64,000 nt of DNA, from assembly GCF_001544475.1 (NCBI RefSeq), contig NZ_FCNW02000004.1:222191-286190 (forward strand), read 5' to 3'. A model generated the notes under the pieces. That model worked only from the letters and a program-made list of their open reading frames with translations, made no database searches and was not told the origin of the DNA. This document shows, piece after piece, positions 1 through 8,275 of this stretch. This DNA comes from Caballeronia humi (GTDB lineage: Bacteria > Pseudomonadota > Gammaproteobacteria > Burkholderiales > Burkholderiaceae). The translations under genes were made by a program, and so were the position numbers. Numbering within the stretch: the first letter of the stretch is position 1; the number at the start of each line of letters is the position of its first letter.

Positions 1-1
1 G

Positions 2-24
2 TTCGCTGCAGCGTAGGCAGCGAA
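2..24. other. Short inverted repeat (hairpin) at the window edge
   Basis: Arms TTCGCTGC (2-9) and GCAGCGAA (17-24) are perfectly complementary around a 7-nt loop. No T run follows on either strand. It may belong to the 3' end of a gene outside the window. No convincing coding sequence can be assigned to positions 1-74. Confidence 0.35.
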
Positions 25-74
25 ATAAGTCAGCAATGCCGGTGAGCGTGTTCGCCGCCGTGCTGGCAGCTTAA

Positions 75-102
75 AAGCGCTCGCCGTCTCCGGCGAGCGC
101 TT
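75..102 (-). terminator. Intrinsic terminator of the gudD-MFS operon
   Basis: A 12-bp perfect stem (arms 75-86 and 91-102) encloses a 4-nt TCTC loop. Read on the minus strand, the stem is followed by CTTTTAAG, a short U tract. It lies 19 bp past the stop codon of the MFS gene ending at 121, the right place to end the minus-strand gudD-transporter transcript. Confidence 0.75.
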
Positions 103-120
103 CGCTTTCCGCATCTGACT

Positions 121-1443
121 TCAGTGCGCGCGCCCCACCAATACCGCCGGCTTCTCCCTCGGCGTCATCCGCGCGAAGAAAACCACTGCCGCCGCGACAA
201 CCGACATCACCGCGAGCCCGGTCATCCCGCCTTCGATCGACCCCGTTTTCTGCTCGAGAAACCCGAACGTCGCCGGCGCGACAAACCCGCCGAGATTGCC
301 GATCGAATTGATCAGCGCCAGCACTGCCGCCGTGATCCGTGCGTCCAGATAGCCCTGCGGAATCGGCCAGAACAACGCCGACGCCGCCTTGAAGCCGATC
401 GCCGCAAAGCAGATCGCGACGAACGAGAACAGCGGGCTGCCCTGTCCGGCGGCGTACATGCCGAGCGCCGCGATCAGCAGCACGCACGATACCCACGCCT
501 GCTGGAACTTGAAGCGTGCGGCGAGCATCGCGAAGAGGTACATCGCTGCGATCGAAATGATCCACGGGATCGAATTGAAGAGCCCGACCTGGAAATCGTT
601 GAAGTGGCCCATCTTGCGGATGATGCTCGGCAGCCAGAACGTCGCGCCGTAGATCGTCAGCGAGACGGAGAAATAGATCAGGCAGAAGATCACGATCTGC
701 GGATCGCGCAACAGACTCCACACCGACGGCTTCACGGCATGCACCGCATCGCGCTGACGCTGCTCTTCCTCGATCTCGTGGACGATCGCGTCCTGCTCCT
801 CACGAGTGAGCCACGTCGCGTCGCGCGGCTTCGAGTCGAGCCAGAACCAGACGAAGGCGGCGAGCACGACGGAAGCCATGCCTTCGATCACGAACATCCA
901 CTGCCAGCCGTGCAGGCCAAGACCCGTGATCAGCATCAGTCCGCCGGAGATCGGGCCAGAGAGCACCGACGCAAGCGCCGAGCCGCTCAGGAAGATCGCC
1001 ATCGCCTTGCCGCGTTCGTCGCGCGGCAGCCACTTCGTGAAATAGAACAGCACGCCGGGGAAGAAACCCGCCTCGGCCGCGCCGAGCACGAGCCGCATCG
1101 CGTAGAACGACATTTCGCCCTTTACGAACGCCATGCCGACAGCGGCAAGCCCCCACGTGATCATGATGCGCGTGAGCCACGCCTTCGCGCCGAAGCGCTG
1201 CAGCAGCATGTTCGACGGCACTTCGAAGACTGCGTAGCTGACGAAAAAGAGCCCCGCGCCGAGCCCGTAAGCCGCGGCGCCGATGCCCAGATCCGCGCTC
1301 AAATGCTGCCGCACGAACCCGATATTCACGCGATCGATGTAATTGACGATGAACATCGCCACGAAAAGCGGCAGCACGTGCCACTTGACCTTGCTGACGG
1401 CGCGCGCGAGCACGTCGGCGCGCTCGGGATGAGAACTGCTCAT
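121..1443 (-). CDS. MFS transporter, anion:cation symporter family (probable glucarate/sugar-acid uptake)
   Basis: This 440-residue inner-membrane protein has the usual MFS length and about 12 hydrophobic segments. The N-terminal NYIDRVNIGF stretch after the first helix is typical of the ACS subfamily (GudP, GarP, tartrate and phthalate carriers). The start is supported by GGAGACACAG just before ATG. It lies 52 bp downstream of a glucarate dehydratase gene on the same strand, so the two are probably co-transcribed, and a strong hairpin terminator follows the stop. Role inferred: proton-coupled uptake of glucarate or a related aldarate. The substrate cannot be read from the sequence; tartrate or galactarate are alternatives. 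Confidence 0.85.
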   Translation of the reverse strand: MSSSHPERADVLARAVSKVKWHVLPLFVAMFIVNYIDRVNIGFVRQHLSADLGIGAAAYGLGAGLFFVSYAVFEVPSNMLLQRFGAKAWLTRIMITWGLAAVGMAFVKGEMSFYAMRLVLGAAEAGFFPGVLFYFTKWLPRDERGKAMAIFLSGSALASVLSGPISGGLMLITGLGLHGWQWMFVIEGMASVVLAAFVWFWLDSKPRDATWLTREEQDAIVHEIEEEQRQRDAVHAVKPSVWSLLRDPQIVIFCLIYFSVSLTIYGATFWLPSIIRKMGHFNDFQVGLFNSIPWIISIAAMYLFAMLAARFKFQQAWVSCVLLIAALGMYAAGQGSPLFSFVAICFAAIGFKAASALFWPIPQGYLDARITAAVLALINSIGNLGGFVAPATFGFLEQKTGSIEGGMTGLAVMSVVAAAVVFFARMTPREKPAVLVGRAH

Positions 1444-1495
1444 TCTGTGTCTCCTAAATTGGCATTGCCTTGTCGCGTATTGACGTCTGCACAGG

Positions 1496-2770
1496 TCAGA
1501 AGCGCGGATTCTTGCCAGTAAAGCCCGGCTCGTACTTGCGCATTTGCGTCAGGTCGTCGCGATTGCGCACGCCGCACGAGAGATATTGCGCGTGCAGTTC
1601 GGCGAGACGCTCGCGATCGAGTTCGACGCCGAGACCCGGCGTCGTCGGCACGCGTACCGCGCCGTTATCGAACGCGACGCGGCCGCCCTTGATCACTTCT
1701 TCCTCCTGCCACGGGTAGTGCGTGTCGCAGGCGTAGGTGAGATTCGGGATGCTCGCCGCGACGTGCGTCATCGCCATCAGGCTGATGCCGAGGTGCGAGT
1801 TCGAATGCATCGACATCCCCAGGTCCCACAGCTTGCACATGCGCGCGAGCGTTTGTGTCGCGCGCAGCCCGCCCCAGTAGTGGTGATCGGACAGCAGTAC
1901 CTTCACCGAGCCCATTTCGGCGCCGCGGCGGAAATCGTCCATCGTCGTGATGACCATGTTCGTCGCGAGCGGCAGGCGCGTGTGCTTGGCCAGCTCGGCC
2001 ATGCCGGCGAGTCCCGGACACGGGTCTTCGTAGTATTCGAGCAATTCGTCGAGTTCGGGCGCGGCCGCGATGCTTGTTTCGAGCGTCCAGTTCGCGTTCG
2101 GGTCGAGGCGCAGCGGCAGGCCGGGGAAGGCTTCGTACAGCGCGCGCATGCAGGCGATTTCATGCGCCGGCTCGAACACGCCGCCCTTCAGCTTAATGCT
2201 CTGGAAACCGTACAGGTCGATCATGCGGCGCGCCTGCGCGACGATCTGCTGCGGGCTCAGGCCTTCGCCCCAGGCATCGGGCGCGTAGGGCTGGTCGACG
2301 TGCTCCGCGTACTTGAAAAAGAGATAGGCGCTGTACGGCACGGCGTCGCGCACTTTACCGCCGAGCAAATCGACGATCGGCGCGCCGACGATCTGGCCCT
2401 GCAGATCGAGCATCGCGACTTCGAGCGTGCTGATGACCTTCGCCGCGTTCTTCGCCGTGTGCGAGCCGGGAGCCAGTTCGAACTCGACGGCGCCGGGGCT
2501 CGGCTTGATCGCGCCACGCACGCGCTCTTCCATCCGGTTCAGATCGAATGGCGAGAGGCCGAGGACGAGCGTTCTGGCCTGCTCGAGCACGCGCAGCATC
2601 GGCTCGTCGCCGTAGGTTTCGGAGATGCCGACTCGGCCGTCGCTCGTCTCCAGTTCGACGATCGCGCGCAACGCCCACGGTTCGTGGATGCCCGCGGCGT
2701 TGAGCAGCGGGCCGTCACGGAAGGCGATCGGCGTAATACGGACTTGAGTGACGGTGATGTCGCGAGTCAT
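1496..2770 (-). CDS. gudD: Glucarate dehydratase (enolase superfamily)
   Basis: This 424-residue enzyme of the mandelate racemase/enolase superfamily should dehydrate D-glucarate to 5-keto-4-deoxy-D-glucarate. Seen in the sequence: the KxK pair in IKLKGG (K193, K195), metal ligands in LDPN (D223), YEDPC (E248) and ATN (N271), and the catalytic His in the MHSNSHLG stretch (H322). These motifs follow the order known for E. coli GudD. I chose the ATG at 2770 (MTRDITV) because an upstream in-frame ATG at 2815 lies inside the operator palindrome. It forms an operon with the downstream transporter and diverges from a GntR/FCD regulator. The exact aldarate specificity is inferred. Confidence 0.9.
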   Translation of the reverse strand: MTRDITVTQVRITPIAFRDGPLLNAAGIHEPWALRAIVELETSDGRVGISETYGDEPMLRVLEQARTLVLGLSPFDLNRMEERVRGAIKPSPGAVEFELAPGSHTAKNAAKVISTLEVAMLDLQGQIVGAPIVDLLGGKVRDAVPYSAYLFFKYAEHVDQPYAPDAWGEGLSPQQIVAQARRMIDLYGFQSIKLKGGVFEPAHEIACMRALYEAFPGLPLRLDPNANWTLETSIAAAPELDELLEYYEDPCPGLAGMAELAKHTRLPLATNMVITTMDDFRRGAEMGSVKVLLSDHHYWGGLRATQTLARMCKLWDLGMSMHSNSHLGISLMAMTHVAASIPNLTYACDTHYPWQEEEVIKGGRVAFDNGAVRVPTTPGLGVELDRERLAELHAQYLSCGVRNRDDLTQMRKYEPGFTGKNPRF

Positions 2771-2812
2771 GGTGGCAATCCGGTGATTTTGAGGTGATGA
2801 CGCATAGTAAAG

Positions 2813-2828
2813 CACTAATGTATTAGTG
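2813..2828. promoter_or_regulatory. Perfect palindromic operator for the GntR/FCD regulator
   Basis: CACTAAT-GT-ATTAGTG has two perfect 7-bp arms around a 2-bp centre. It lies between the divergent gudD (start 2770) and GntR-family gene (start 2946). The dimensions fit FadR/FCD-type operators, so binding by the neighbouring regulator is inferred. Confidence 0.75.
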
Positions 2829-2911
2829 TGTCACTGGGGAAACTACTCACACGGCTTTTGCTGCACGAAAACGCTGATTGCCATGCCCGAAGCGGCTGAG
2901 CGCCGCTATAG

Positions 2912-2927
2912 TACTAATATCTCAGTG
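2912..2927. promoter_or_regulatory. Second, imperfect copy of the GntR-type operator
   Basis: TACTAATATCTCAGTG has the same 7-2-7 geometry as the site at 2813-2828. One half (ACTAAT) is conserved and the other is degenerate (4 of 7 matches). It lies 18 bp before the regulator's ATG, so it could mediate autorepression. Confidence 0.45.
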
Positions 2928-2945
2928 GATTTTTTAGCGCCGATC

Positions 2946-3641
2946 ATGAAAACCAGTGCTTCGTCGACCCGTCTCGACCGTTCCCGCCATGCCGCGCCGC
3001 AAGTCTTCGAAAGACTGCGCGAAATGATCCTGTCGATGGAACTTGCGCCCGGTACGGTACTCTCACGCGCCGATCTGGCAACGCAATACGGCCTGAGCCA
3101 GACTCCCGTGCGCGATGCGCTGATGAAGCTCGGCGAGGAAGGTCTCGTCGATATCTTTCCGCAGCACGCGACGGTCGTCAGCCAGATCAACGTGACGTCG
3201 GCGTTGCAGGCGCACTTTCTGCGCCGTTCGATCGAACTGGAAGTTGTGCGCACGCTGGCGGAGAAACATGACGTCGCGCTGATTTTTCAGTTGCGCGCGA
3301 CGATCGCGGCGCAGATGGAATTGCGCGACCTGCGCAACTACGAGCAGTTCTCGCTGCAGGATCAGGCATTTCATCGGCAGATGTACGAGGCGGCCGGCGT
3401 GCCGCAGCTTTGGGATCTCGTTCGAAGGCTGAGCGGGCACATCGACCGGCTGCGTCGGCTTCATCTTCCGGTCGAGGGCAAAACCATGGCCGTGGTGCGC
3501 GACCACACCGAAATCGTCGATGCAATCCAGGCGGGCGATCCCGACGCCGCGCAGGCGGCGCTGCGCAAGCATCTCTCAGGGACGTTGAGCCAGGTCGACC
3601 AGATTCGCACGAGTCATCCAGATTATTTGACGGACGAATAA
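2946..3641 (+). CDS. GntR-family transcriptional regulator, FadR subfamily with FCD domain
   Basis: A 231-residue regulator with an N-terminal winged helix (about residues 15-80, including LSRADLATQYGLSQTPVRDAL) and a C-terminal helical FCD ligand-binding domain (about 90-220). I placed the start at ATG 2946 (MKTSASS). The reading frame is open further upstream, but that extension crosses the operator region and lacks regulator-like sequence. It is divergent from gudD with palindromic sites between them, so it probably represses or induces the aldarate operon in response to a sugar acid. The effector is unknown. Confidence 0.85.
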   Translation: MKTSASSTRLDRSRHAAPQVFERLREMILSMELAPGTVLSRADLATQYGLSQTPVRDALMKLGEEGLVDIFPQHATVVSQINVTSALQAHFLRRSIELEVVRTLAEKHDVALIFQLRATIAAQMELRDLRNYEQFSLQDQAFHRQMYEAAGVPQLWDLVRRLSGHIDRLRRLHLPVEGKTMAVVRDHTEIVDAIQAGDPDAAQAALRKHLSGTLSQVDQIRTSHPDYLTDE

Positions 3642-3706
3642 ACGCACCGGTGTTTACCCGTTGCACCCCTTTTCGTGCTTGCAACGCGCAGACTCGACAC
3701 GCAAAA

Positions 3707-3720
3707 TGTAAGCGCTAACA
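3707..3720. promoter_or_regulatory. LacI-family operator O1 upstream of the MFS operon
   Basis: TGTAAGCGCTAACA has the LacI/GalR-type core with a central CG. It sits in a 19-bp block, CAAAATGTAAGCGCTAACA, that recurs identically 65 bp downstream. The LacI gene ending the same operon (6150-7223) is the likely binder. Confidence 0.8.
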
Positions 3721-3771
3721 CACGAGTGATGACCGGCTATCGTATTTCAGCGATCCTTTCAGACCTCAAAA

Positions 3772-3785
3772 TGTAAGCGCTAACA
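3772..3785. promoter_or_regulatory. LacI-family operator O2 upstream of the MFS operon
   Basis: A second copy of TGTAAGCGCTAACA, with the same five upstream bases (CAAAA) as O1. Centre-to-centre distance is 65 bp, about six helical turns, which would let one tetramer or two dimers act together. It ends 28 bp before the MFS start codon, overlapping the probable promoter or leader. Confidence 0.8.
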
Positions 3786-3813
3786 TCCAAGACATGAAAC
3801 GGAGACAACGATC

Positions 3814-5133
3814 ATGAGCGCAACCCCCGTCCACGAGCAGGCCCCGCCGCGAATCCGCCGCGCCCAGATCGTGGCGCTCACGCTGCTGATGGTGAGCGGC
3901 ATCGTCAATTATCTCGACCGCGGGACGCTCGCCGTCGCCAATCCGCTGATCCGCGCCGACCTCGGCCTCTCGCTCGGACAGATGGGGCTGCTGCTCTCCG
4001 CGTTCTCATGGAGCTACGCGCTCTTCCAGTTGCCGGTGGGCGGACTCGTCGATCGCGTCGGACCGCGCAAATTGCTCGGCATCGGCCTGATCGTCTGGTC
4101 GCTCGCGCAGGCGTCAGGCGGCTTCGTCTCGACGTTCGGCTGGTTCATCCTCGCGCGGATCGTGCTCGGCATCGGCGAGGCGCCGCAGTTTCCGTCGGCG
4201 GCGCGCGTCGTCAGCAACTGGTTTCCGCTGCGCGCCCGCGGCAAGCCAACCGGCATCTTCAACTCGGCGTCGCCGCTCGGCACGGCGCTCGCGCCGCTCT
4301 GCCTCTCGATCCTCGTCGTCAATTTCCACTGGCGCTGGGCCTTTATCGTGACGGGCATCGCCGGCCTTGTTGTTGCGGTCGTGTGGCTCGCCGTGTACCG
4401 CGATCCCGTGAAAGCCACGATGACCGAGGCAGAGCGCCACTATCTCGAAGGCGACGAGGCCGACCGCAAACCCGCGCCCTCGCTCACCTTCGCCGAATGG
4501 CGCTCGCTGTTTTCGCACGGCACGACGTGGGGCATGCTGATCGGCTTCTTCGGCTCGGTCTATCTGAACTGGGTGTATCTCACGTGGCTCCCCGGCTACC
4601 TGACGATGGAACGCCACATGAGCCTGATGCATACGGGCGTCGCAGCATCGATTCCGTTCTTCTGCGGCTTCCTCGGCTCGCTCACGGCCGGCTGGTTCTC
4701 CGATCTGATCACGAGCCGCAGCACGAACCCAGTCGGAAGCCGCCGCAACTCGGTGGTGATCGCGATGCTCGGCATGGTCGCGTTCACGATTCCAGCGGCG
4801 CTCGTCGAGAGCAACACGATCGCGATTGTGTGCATTTCGGTGGTGATCTTCCTCGCCAATGCCGCGTCCGCCAGCTCGTGGGCGCTCGCGACGGCCGCCG
4901 CGCCGCCGAACCGGGTCGGCTCGCTCGGCGCGATCCAGAACTTCGGCGGCTTCCTTGGCGGTGCGCTCGCGCCGATCCTGACCGGCTACATCGCGCAGAC
5001 CTGGTCGTTCGTTCCGGCGCTGCTGACGGCGGCGGGCATCGCGTTCGTCGGCGCGTTGAGCTACCTGTTTTTCGTGCGCAAGCCGATCGAGGACAAGCCG
5101 ACCCACACCGATACCGTCCAGGCCCCGGCCTGA
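3814..5133 (+). CDS. MFS transporter, ACS family (sugar acid uptake)
   Basis: A 439-residue, 12-helix MFS permease with NYLDRGTLAVANP after the first helix and the RGKPTGIFN loop motif, both typical of ACS carriers for hexuronates and aldonates. The ATG at 3814 follows GGAGACAACGATC. It is the first gene of a three-gene unit with a DHDPS-family enzyme and a LacI regulator, under two LacI-type operators. It probably imports the substrate of the enzyme encoded 26 bp downstream. The substrate is not known; an aldonate or aldarate is the best guess from context. Confidence 0.85.
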   Translation: MSATPVHEQAPPRIRRAQIVALTLLMVSGIVNYLDRGTLAVANPLIRADLGLSLGQMGLLLSAFSWSYALFQLPVGGLVDRVGPRKLLGIGLIVWSLAQASGGFVSTFGWFILARIVLGIGEAPQFPSAARVVSNWFPLRARGKPTGIFNSASPLGTALAPLCLSILVVNFHWRWAFIVTGIAGLVVAVVWLAVYRDPVKATMTEAERHYLEGDEADRKPAPSLTFAEWRSLFSHGTTWGMLIGFFGSVYLNWVYLTWLPGYLTMERHMSLMHTGVAASIPFFCGFLGSLTAGWFSDLITSRSTNPVGSRRNSVVIAMLGMVAFTIPAALVESNTIAIVCISVVIFLANAASASSWALATAAAPPNRVGSLGAIQNFGGFLGGALAPILTGYIAQTWSFVPALLTAAGIAFVGALSYLFFVRKPIEDKPTHTDTVQAPA

Positions 5134-5159
5134 TTCCACCCCTTATTCGAGAGAAGACC

Positions 5160-6122
5160 ATGACCATCGCTACCCAAATCGAAGGCATCGTGCCCGTGAT
5201 GCTGACCCCGTTCGACGCGTCCGGCGCGATCGACTACGCCGGGCTCGAACGCCTGATCGAGTGGTACATCGCGCACGGCTCGGACGCGCTTTTCGCCGTC
5301 GCTCAGTCGAGCGAGATGCAGTTCCTGAGCCTCGCCGAGCGCGGTGAACTCGGACGCTTCGTCGTCGAGAAGGTGGCGGGGCGCATTCCCGTCGTGGTTT
5401 CCGGCCACATCAGCGATGATCCGGACGCGCAAGCGGAAGAACTCGGCGTCGCGGCATCGACGGGCGCGCAAGGCATCGTGCTCGTGACGAACCGGCTCGA
5501 TCCGAAGCGCGAAGGGACGGAGGTTTTCTCGGCGAACCTGAAACGCCTGCTGGCGCGCCTTCCGTCGGACATTCCGCTCGGTCTCTACGAATGCCCGGCG
5601 CCCTACCGCCGCCTGCTTTCCGACGACGAACTGAAGATGTGCATCGATACCGGCCGCTTCATCATGCTGAAGGACGTGAGCTGCGATCTCGATACTGTCA
5701 AGCGGCGCGTCGCGATGGCGCAGGGTTCGCCGCTGAAGGTCCTGAACGCCAACGCGGCGATCGCATGGGACGCGATGAAAGCCGGCTCAGCGGGCTTCAA
5801 CGGCGTGTTCACGAATTTTCACCCTGATCTCTACAAGTGGCTGCGCAACGATTCGGCGCAGGACCCGGCGCTCGCTGAGGAACTGTCGACGTTTCTCGTG
5901 CTCGCGGCCGTGTCGGAATCGCTCGGCTATCCGGCGCTCGCCAAGATCTACCATCAGCGCATCGGCACGTTCGATTCGATTCGCTGCCGCGTGATCGACT
6001 ACGACGTGCGTGAGCGCTTCTGGGCGCTCGATGCCGTGCTCGACAAGATCGTCGCCGGCACCGAGCATTTCCGCGCGCGCATCGCGGCGCTCAGCCGCGG
6101 TCGAAAACCCGCGACGGTATGA
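5160..6122 (+). CDS. Dihydrodipicolinate synthase family aldolase/dehydratase
   Basis: A 320-residue TIM-barrel class I lyase. Lys171 in FIMLKDVS is the expected Schiff-base lysine and Tyr143 in GLYECPAPY matches the catalytic tyrosine. The usual GTTGE motif reads AQSSE here, so it is neither DapA nor a standard 5-dehydro-4-deoxyglucarate dehydratase. Members of this family split or dehydrate 2-keto-3-deoxy acids. It sits between an ACS transporter and a LacI regulator, which points to a sugar-acid pathway. It may act beside the glucarate dehydratase of the neighbouring operon, but the different operators suggest a separate inducer. The precise reaction is unassigned. Confidence 0.75.
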   Translation: MTIATQIEGIVPVMLTPFDASGAIDYAGLERLIEWYIAHGSDALFAVAQSSEMQFLSLAERGELGRFVVEKVAGRIPVVVSGHISDDPDAQAEELGVAASTGAQGIVLVTNRLDPKREGTEVFSANLKRLLARLPSDIPLGLYECPAPYRRLLSDDELKMCIDTGRFIMLKDVSCDLDTVKRRVAMAQGSPLKVLNANAAIAWDAMKAGSAGFNGVFTNFHPDLYKWLRNDSAQDPALAEELSTFLVLAAVSESLGYPALAKIYHQRIGTFDSIRCRVIDYDVRERFWALDAVLDKIVAGTEHFRARIAALSRGRKPATV

Positions 6123-6149
6123 TGGCGTGCCCATCCTCTTCTGATTCCG

Positions 6150-7223
6150 ATGTCTCGTTCCATTGACCCCTCGACGCCTGCCGTGCCACGCGCCCGCCGC
6201 AACACGGGCCGCACCGTGCTCTCCGACGTGGCGAAGCTCGCGGGGGTATCGACGGCGACCGTCTCGCGCGTCTACAACGAGCCCGACAAGGTCTCCGAGC
6301 GCGTGCGCGAGCGCGTCGAACATGCGGCGTTGACGCTCAACTGGTTCCCGAACGCGGCGGGACGCGCGCTCGCATCGACGCGCAGCCACATCGCGGGCAT
6401 CATCATTCCGACGCTCGACGACCAAGTGTTCGCCTCGCAGGTGAGCGGCATGCAGGCGGCGTTCGCGGCGCGCGGCATCACGCTCGTGCTCGGCTGCTCG
6501 AACTACGATCCGGCGCAGGCGCTCGTGCAGGTTCGCGCGATGCTCGCGCGCGGCGTCGAAGCGATGGCGATCGTCGGCGAGGCGCATCCGGCCGAGCTTT
6601 TCGACGCCTTGCGGCTCTACCGCGTGCCGTATGCGGTCACGTATGCGTATCGCGAGGGCAGCCCGCACGACTGCATCGGCTTCGACAATCACAAGGCGTA
6701 TGTCGAACTCACAGAACATCTGATCGGCCTCGGACACCGCTCGTTCGCCGTCTGTATCCAGCCGACGCGCGACAACGACCGCGTGCAGGCGCGCGTCGCG
6801 GGCATCCGCGCGGCGCTCGAACGCAACGGCCTCGCGGTGCGGCCGGAACACATGCTCGAAGGCGAATCGACCATCGGATTCGGGCGGCGCAGCCTGCGCG
6901 CGATCTGGGAAGCGCCCGGCGAGCGGCCGACCGCAATCGTCTGCGGTAACGATCACATCGCGCTCGGGGTGTTGCGCGAGGCGGAGGATCTGGGAATCGC
7001 GATTCCGGGCGAATTGTCGGTGACCGGTTTCGATGACCTCGCCATCGCGAAGGAAATGCGGCCCGCGCTCACGACGATGCGTGTCGATACCGCCGAGATC
7101 GGCAGGCTCGCGGCGCAACATCTGCTCGACGCGCTCGATGGCAAGCGGGCAATGCGTGGACACGAAGTGCGCGCGTTGCTTCAGGTGCGCGAATCGACGG
7201 GGCCGTGTCCGTCTCAAAACTAA
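6150..7223 (+). CDS. LacI-family transcriptional repressor
   Basis: A 357-residue regulator. Residues about 25-75 form the LacI helix-turn-helix (VLSDVAKLAGVSTATVSRVY) and hinge helix, followed by a periplasmic-binding-protein-like sensor domain. It is the third gene of the MFS/DHDPS-like unit, 27 bp after the preceding stop. Two identical TGTAAGCGCTAACA operators upstream of the first gene make an autoregulated repressor induced by a sugar acid likely. No clear ribosome-binding site precedes the ATG, so translation may be coupled. It ends 7 bp from a convergent LysR gene. Confidence 0.9.
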   Translation: MSRSIDPSTPAVPRARRNTGRTVLSDVAKLAGVSTATVSRVYNEPDKVSERVRERVEHAALTLNWFPNAAGRALASTRSHIAGIIIPTLDDQVFASQVSGMQAAFAARGITLVLGCSNYDPAQALVQVRAMLARGVEAMAIVGEAHPAELFDALRLYRVPYAVTYAYREGSPHDCIGFDNHKAYVELTEHLIGLGHRSFAVCIQPTRDNDRVQARVAGIRAALERNGLAVRPEHMLEGESTIGFGRRSLRAIWEAPGERPTAIVCGNDHIALGVLREAEDLGIAIPGELSVTGFDDLAIAKEMRPALTTMRVDTAEIGRLAAQHLLDALDGKRAMRGHEVRALLQVRESTGPCPSQN

Positions 7224-7230
7224 AGCAATT

Positions 7231-8142
7231 TCACCGAAACGCCCGCATCTGCGCCTGCATCATCTGCAGCATCTTGTTCGACGCCACCGAGAGTTTGCGC
7301 CCCACCCGCGTGATCAGATGCGCCTCGGCCTTCCCTAACAACGGATGGCTGATTTCGATCACGAACAGTTCTCCGGCGGCGATCTCCGTCGTGACGGCGA
7401 ACTCCGGAAGACACGTGATCCCGAGCCCCGACTTCACGAACTGCTTGAGAATCGCGATGGAATTCGTCGTGACGACCGGTTCCAGTCGAATCTTCTCCGC
7501 ATATTCAACAGCTTCAAGCATCTGCCGCGTGCCATAGCTCGAATGCGTCGCGGCCAGCGGATACGACGCCAGTTCGCGCACCGTCATCGACTTCTTCTTC
7601 CCGAGCCCCTCGAACGACCGCCCGACGACCGCCATCAAAGGCTGACGCTTGAACGCGCGCGACACGATTCGCGGCTCGTTCGGCGGGTTGTACACGAGTC
7701 CGATCTCGCCCTCGTCCTCGGAAATCTTGCGCATCACCTCGTTCGTGCCGGCCAGGTCCAGATTCACCGCGATGCCGGGAAACTGCTTGCAGAAGTGCTG
7801 CATCGGCCCGGCGAGCAGGTCCGACACGAAACCTTCGCCCAATACGACACTGATATGCCCGGTCCGCAGCCCGCGCAGTTCCTGTAGCCGCGAAAGCAAG
7901 TCGTCCCGGTGCGCGAGCTGCTCCCGAAAATAATCGATGACGTGCGCCCCCGCCTCGGTCGGCTTGACGCCGCGCGCGTGGCGCTCGACTAGCACGGCAT
8001 CGAGTTCGGTTTCGAGCAGGCCAATCTGACGGCTCACCGCCGATGGCGCGACGTTCAGCGCGTCGGCAGCGGCGCGGATCGTGCCGCAGCGCACAGCCTC
8101 GTAGAAATAGACGATTCGGCTCTCGGTCAGGATCTCGGCCAC
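7231..8142 (-). CDS. LysR-family transcriptional regulator
   Basis: A 303-residue LTTR. The N-terminal helix-turn-helix (AADALNVAPSAVSRQIGLLE, about residues 21-40) is followed by a linker helix and a periplasmic-binding-like effector domain. It is divergent from the hydroxyacid dehydrogenase/ALDH/DUF3100 operon starting at 8276, so it is probably that operon's activator. A perfect GTTCTAA-AAA-TTAGAAC dyad lies 12 bp upstream of its start codon, where it could serve autoregulation. The inducer is unknown. Confidence 0.88.
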   Translation of the reverse strand: MAEILTESRIVYFYEAVRCGTIRAAADALNVAPSAVSRQIGLLETELDAVLVERHARGVKPTEAGAHVIDYFREQLAHRDDLLSRLQELRGLRTGHISVVLGEGFVSDLLAGPMQHFCKQFPGIAVNLDLAGTNEVMRKISEDEGEIGLVYNPPNEPRIVSRAFKRQPLMAVVGRSFEGLGKKKSMTVRELASYPLAATHSSYGTRQMLEAVEYAEKIRLEPVVTTNSIAILKQFVKSGLGITCLPEFAVTTEIAAGELFVIEISHPLLGKAEAHLITRVGRKLSVASNKMLQMMQAQMRAFR

Positions 8143-8153
8143 TCGGTCGCTCC

Positions 8154-8170
8154 GTTCTAAAAATTAGAAC
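8154..8170. promoter_or_regulatory. Perfect dyad, candidate LysR binding site
   Basis: GTTCTAA-AAA-TTAGAAC has 7-bp perfect arms and a 3-bp spacer. It lies in the 133-bp region between the divergent LysR gene and the operon starting at 8276, close to the LysR start. The size and symmetry fit an LTTR recognition site. Confidence 0.6.
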
Positions 8171-8275
8171 ATTCTCAATATTGGCGTCGATTGATTATAG
8201 GGTTCCGCGAGTCCAACATCACAGCTCAAACGCCCGCACCGCATCGGTCAGGCGAATCTGCAAGGAGTGGACTTT

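Noticed and set aside
1..74. Possible 3' end of an upstream plus-strand gene ending at 74
   Set aside because: Only 24 codons with rare codons (agg, cga) and a hairpin inside; not enough to support a gene.
71..721. Long minus-strand and plus-strand frames overlapping the first MFS gene
   Set aside because: Arg-rich, low-complexity products typical of alternative frames in GC-rich DNA; the MFS frame explains the region.
2771..2945. N-terminal extensions of gudD (ATG 2815) and of the GntR gene (GTG 2826)
   Set aside because: Both would start inside the operator palindrome and add residues unlike either family; internal starts fit family length.
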